From: Haloimpatiens massiliensis
Lineage (GTDB): Bacteria > Bacillota > Clostridia > Clostridiales > Clostridiaceae
NCBI RefSeq assembly: GCF_900184255.1
Contig: NZ_LT854640.1
Location: 1,896,637 to 1,903,228, forward strand
Length of the DNA: 6,592 nucleotides
Reading direction: 5' to 3'
Shown: in pieces, positions 6,179-6,592 of the stretch
Position numbering within the stretch: the first letter of the stretch is position 1
Layout: every line of letters begins with the position of its first letter
Notes under the pieces: model-generated
The model's input: the letters and a program-made list of their open reading frames with translations, nothing else
Told to the model about the DNA's origin: nothing
Database searches by the model: none
Made by a program: the position numbers and the translations under genes

Positions 6179-6592
6179 TTTTCAATCACCACCACACATA
6201 AGTCACTGTAACTCTTCCTTGCCATTTCTAAAAGAGTTCCCGAAGAGATTTTTTCTTCATCATAAGATAAATTTTCTCCAACGTATACCTTTATTCCTAA
6301 ACCTGCCCCTGCTGATTCTAATGATTCTGTTAAATCTATGCATTTCACCATGCCTGTCCCTATTAATTTGCTGGCTACTCCTGCTGTTTTACAACTTTCC
6401 CCTGTTAAATTTAACCCTGCCTTTAATAATTTCTCACAAAGCACATCAGGTGTATTCTTTTTATCTGTAAGCCAAATGGATATTTTATAACTTTTTACCA
6501 TATCTACAAAATCTTCTTCTCTACCATGCATACTTCCAGTAAAAGCCTCATTCCAAGGAACTGCTATTTTACTCATCATATATTGGAAAGAG
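6166..6592 (-). CDS. cbiE: Cobalt-precorrin-7 C5-methyltransferase CbiE, 3' part, with a 38-codon insertion
   Basis: This is the C-terminal portion of CbiE, the SAM-dependent enzyme that methylates C5 of the corrin ring. The frame is open across the right edge (SFQY precedes the Met at 6579), and the family's N-terminal methylase loop is outside the window, so no start is visible; full CbiE is about 200 residues. Motifs, counted from the Met at 6579, are SFQYMMSKIAVPWNEA, then GSMHGREEDF (15-24), ISIWLTDKKNTPDVL (33-47), YVGENLSYDEEKI (99-111) and LCVVVIE (127-133). Between LLKAGLN and IKVYVGENL there are about 38 extra residues (about 58-95, bases 6295-6408) that the family does not normally have; the frame is kept. 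The C-terminal end overlaps cbiT. Whether the insertion leaves the enzyme active is unknown. Confidence 0.92.
   Translation of the reverse strand, partial: SFQYMMSKIAVPWNEAFTGSMHGREEDFVDMVKSYKISIWLTDKKNTPDVLCEKLLKAGLNLTGESCKTAGVASKLIGTGMVKCIDLTESLESAGAGLGIKVYVGENLSYDEEKISSGTLLEMARKSYSDLCVVVIEKCIL

Noticed and set aside
6295..6408. CbiE insertion as an intein or a self-splicing intron
   Set aside because: At 38 codons it is far too short for an intein, has no Cys/Ser...His-Asn splice blocks, and stays in frame without the conserved core of a group I or II intron.
6166..6579. Treating the 137-codon frame from ATG 6579 as a complete small gene
   Set aside because: The frame is open to the window edge, and both the SFQY residues before the Met and the following motifs belong to the middle of CbiE, so this is a 3' part and not a separate gene.
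1..6592. CRISPR array, tRNA or rRNA genes, cobalamin riboswitch
   Set aside because: No regularly spaced repeats, cloverleaf-like segment or B12-box-like sequence was noticed on either strand by reading; a riboswitch would be expected upstream of the operon, beyond the right edge.

Overview
The window is AT-rich, with AAA/ATA/TTA-dominated codons and GGAGG-type ribosome binding sites. The protein sequences look like those of a Gram-positive anaerobe of the Clostridium group; the exact species cannot be told from the sequence. Every gene I can support lies on the minus strand, so transcription runs from right to left.

Right and centre (about 1315-6592): a run of seven genes for the anaerobic (early cobalt insertion) route of corrin ring synthesis, the front half of adenosylcobalamin biosynthesis. 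In transcription order they are cbiE (5' end outside the window), cbiT, cbiL, cbiF, cbiG, cbiH and cbiJ. Together they supply the C20, C17, C11 and C5/C15 methylations, the C12 side-chain decarboxylation, the lactone opening and C2-unit loss (CbiG), and the C18-C19 reduction (CbiJ). These steps carry cobalt-precorrin-2 to cobalt-precorrin-8. CbiG and the split CbiE/CbiT pair mark the oxygen-independent pathway. Other pathway steps such as cbiD, cbiC, cbiA and cbiK are not in this window and may lie upstream. Gene spacing is tight (a 13-nt overlap to 62 nt), except for 131 nt between cbiG and cbiH. No promoter or cobalamin riboswitch is visible, as expected for the interior and 3' end of an operon.

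Left (1 to about 1150): an IS607-type transposable element in the same orientation, just downstream of cbiJ. Its tnpA (a serine recombinase with a MerR-like HTH) is a relic: only the DNA-binding N-terminus remains, it carries an in-frame stop, and the catalytic domain is gone. The tnpB gene that follows is open for 313 codons to the window edge and keeps the first two RuvC catalytic residues. Between cbiJ and the element lies an AT-rich gap of about 200 bp with a long imperfect inverted repeat.

The points most worth a second look are a 38-codon in-frame insertion in the C-terminal part of CbiE, bounded by short direct repeats and richer in G+C than its surroundings, and the TnpB that has outlived its transposase. 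I found no evidence of a wholly new system. The core of the window is a recognisable B12 operon.
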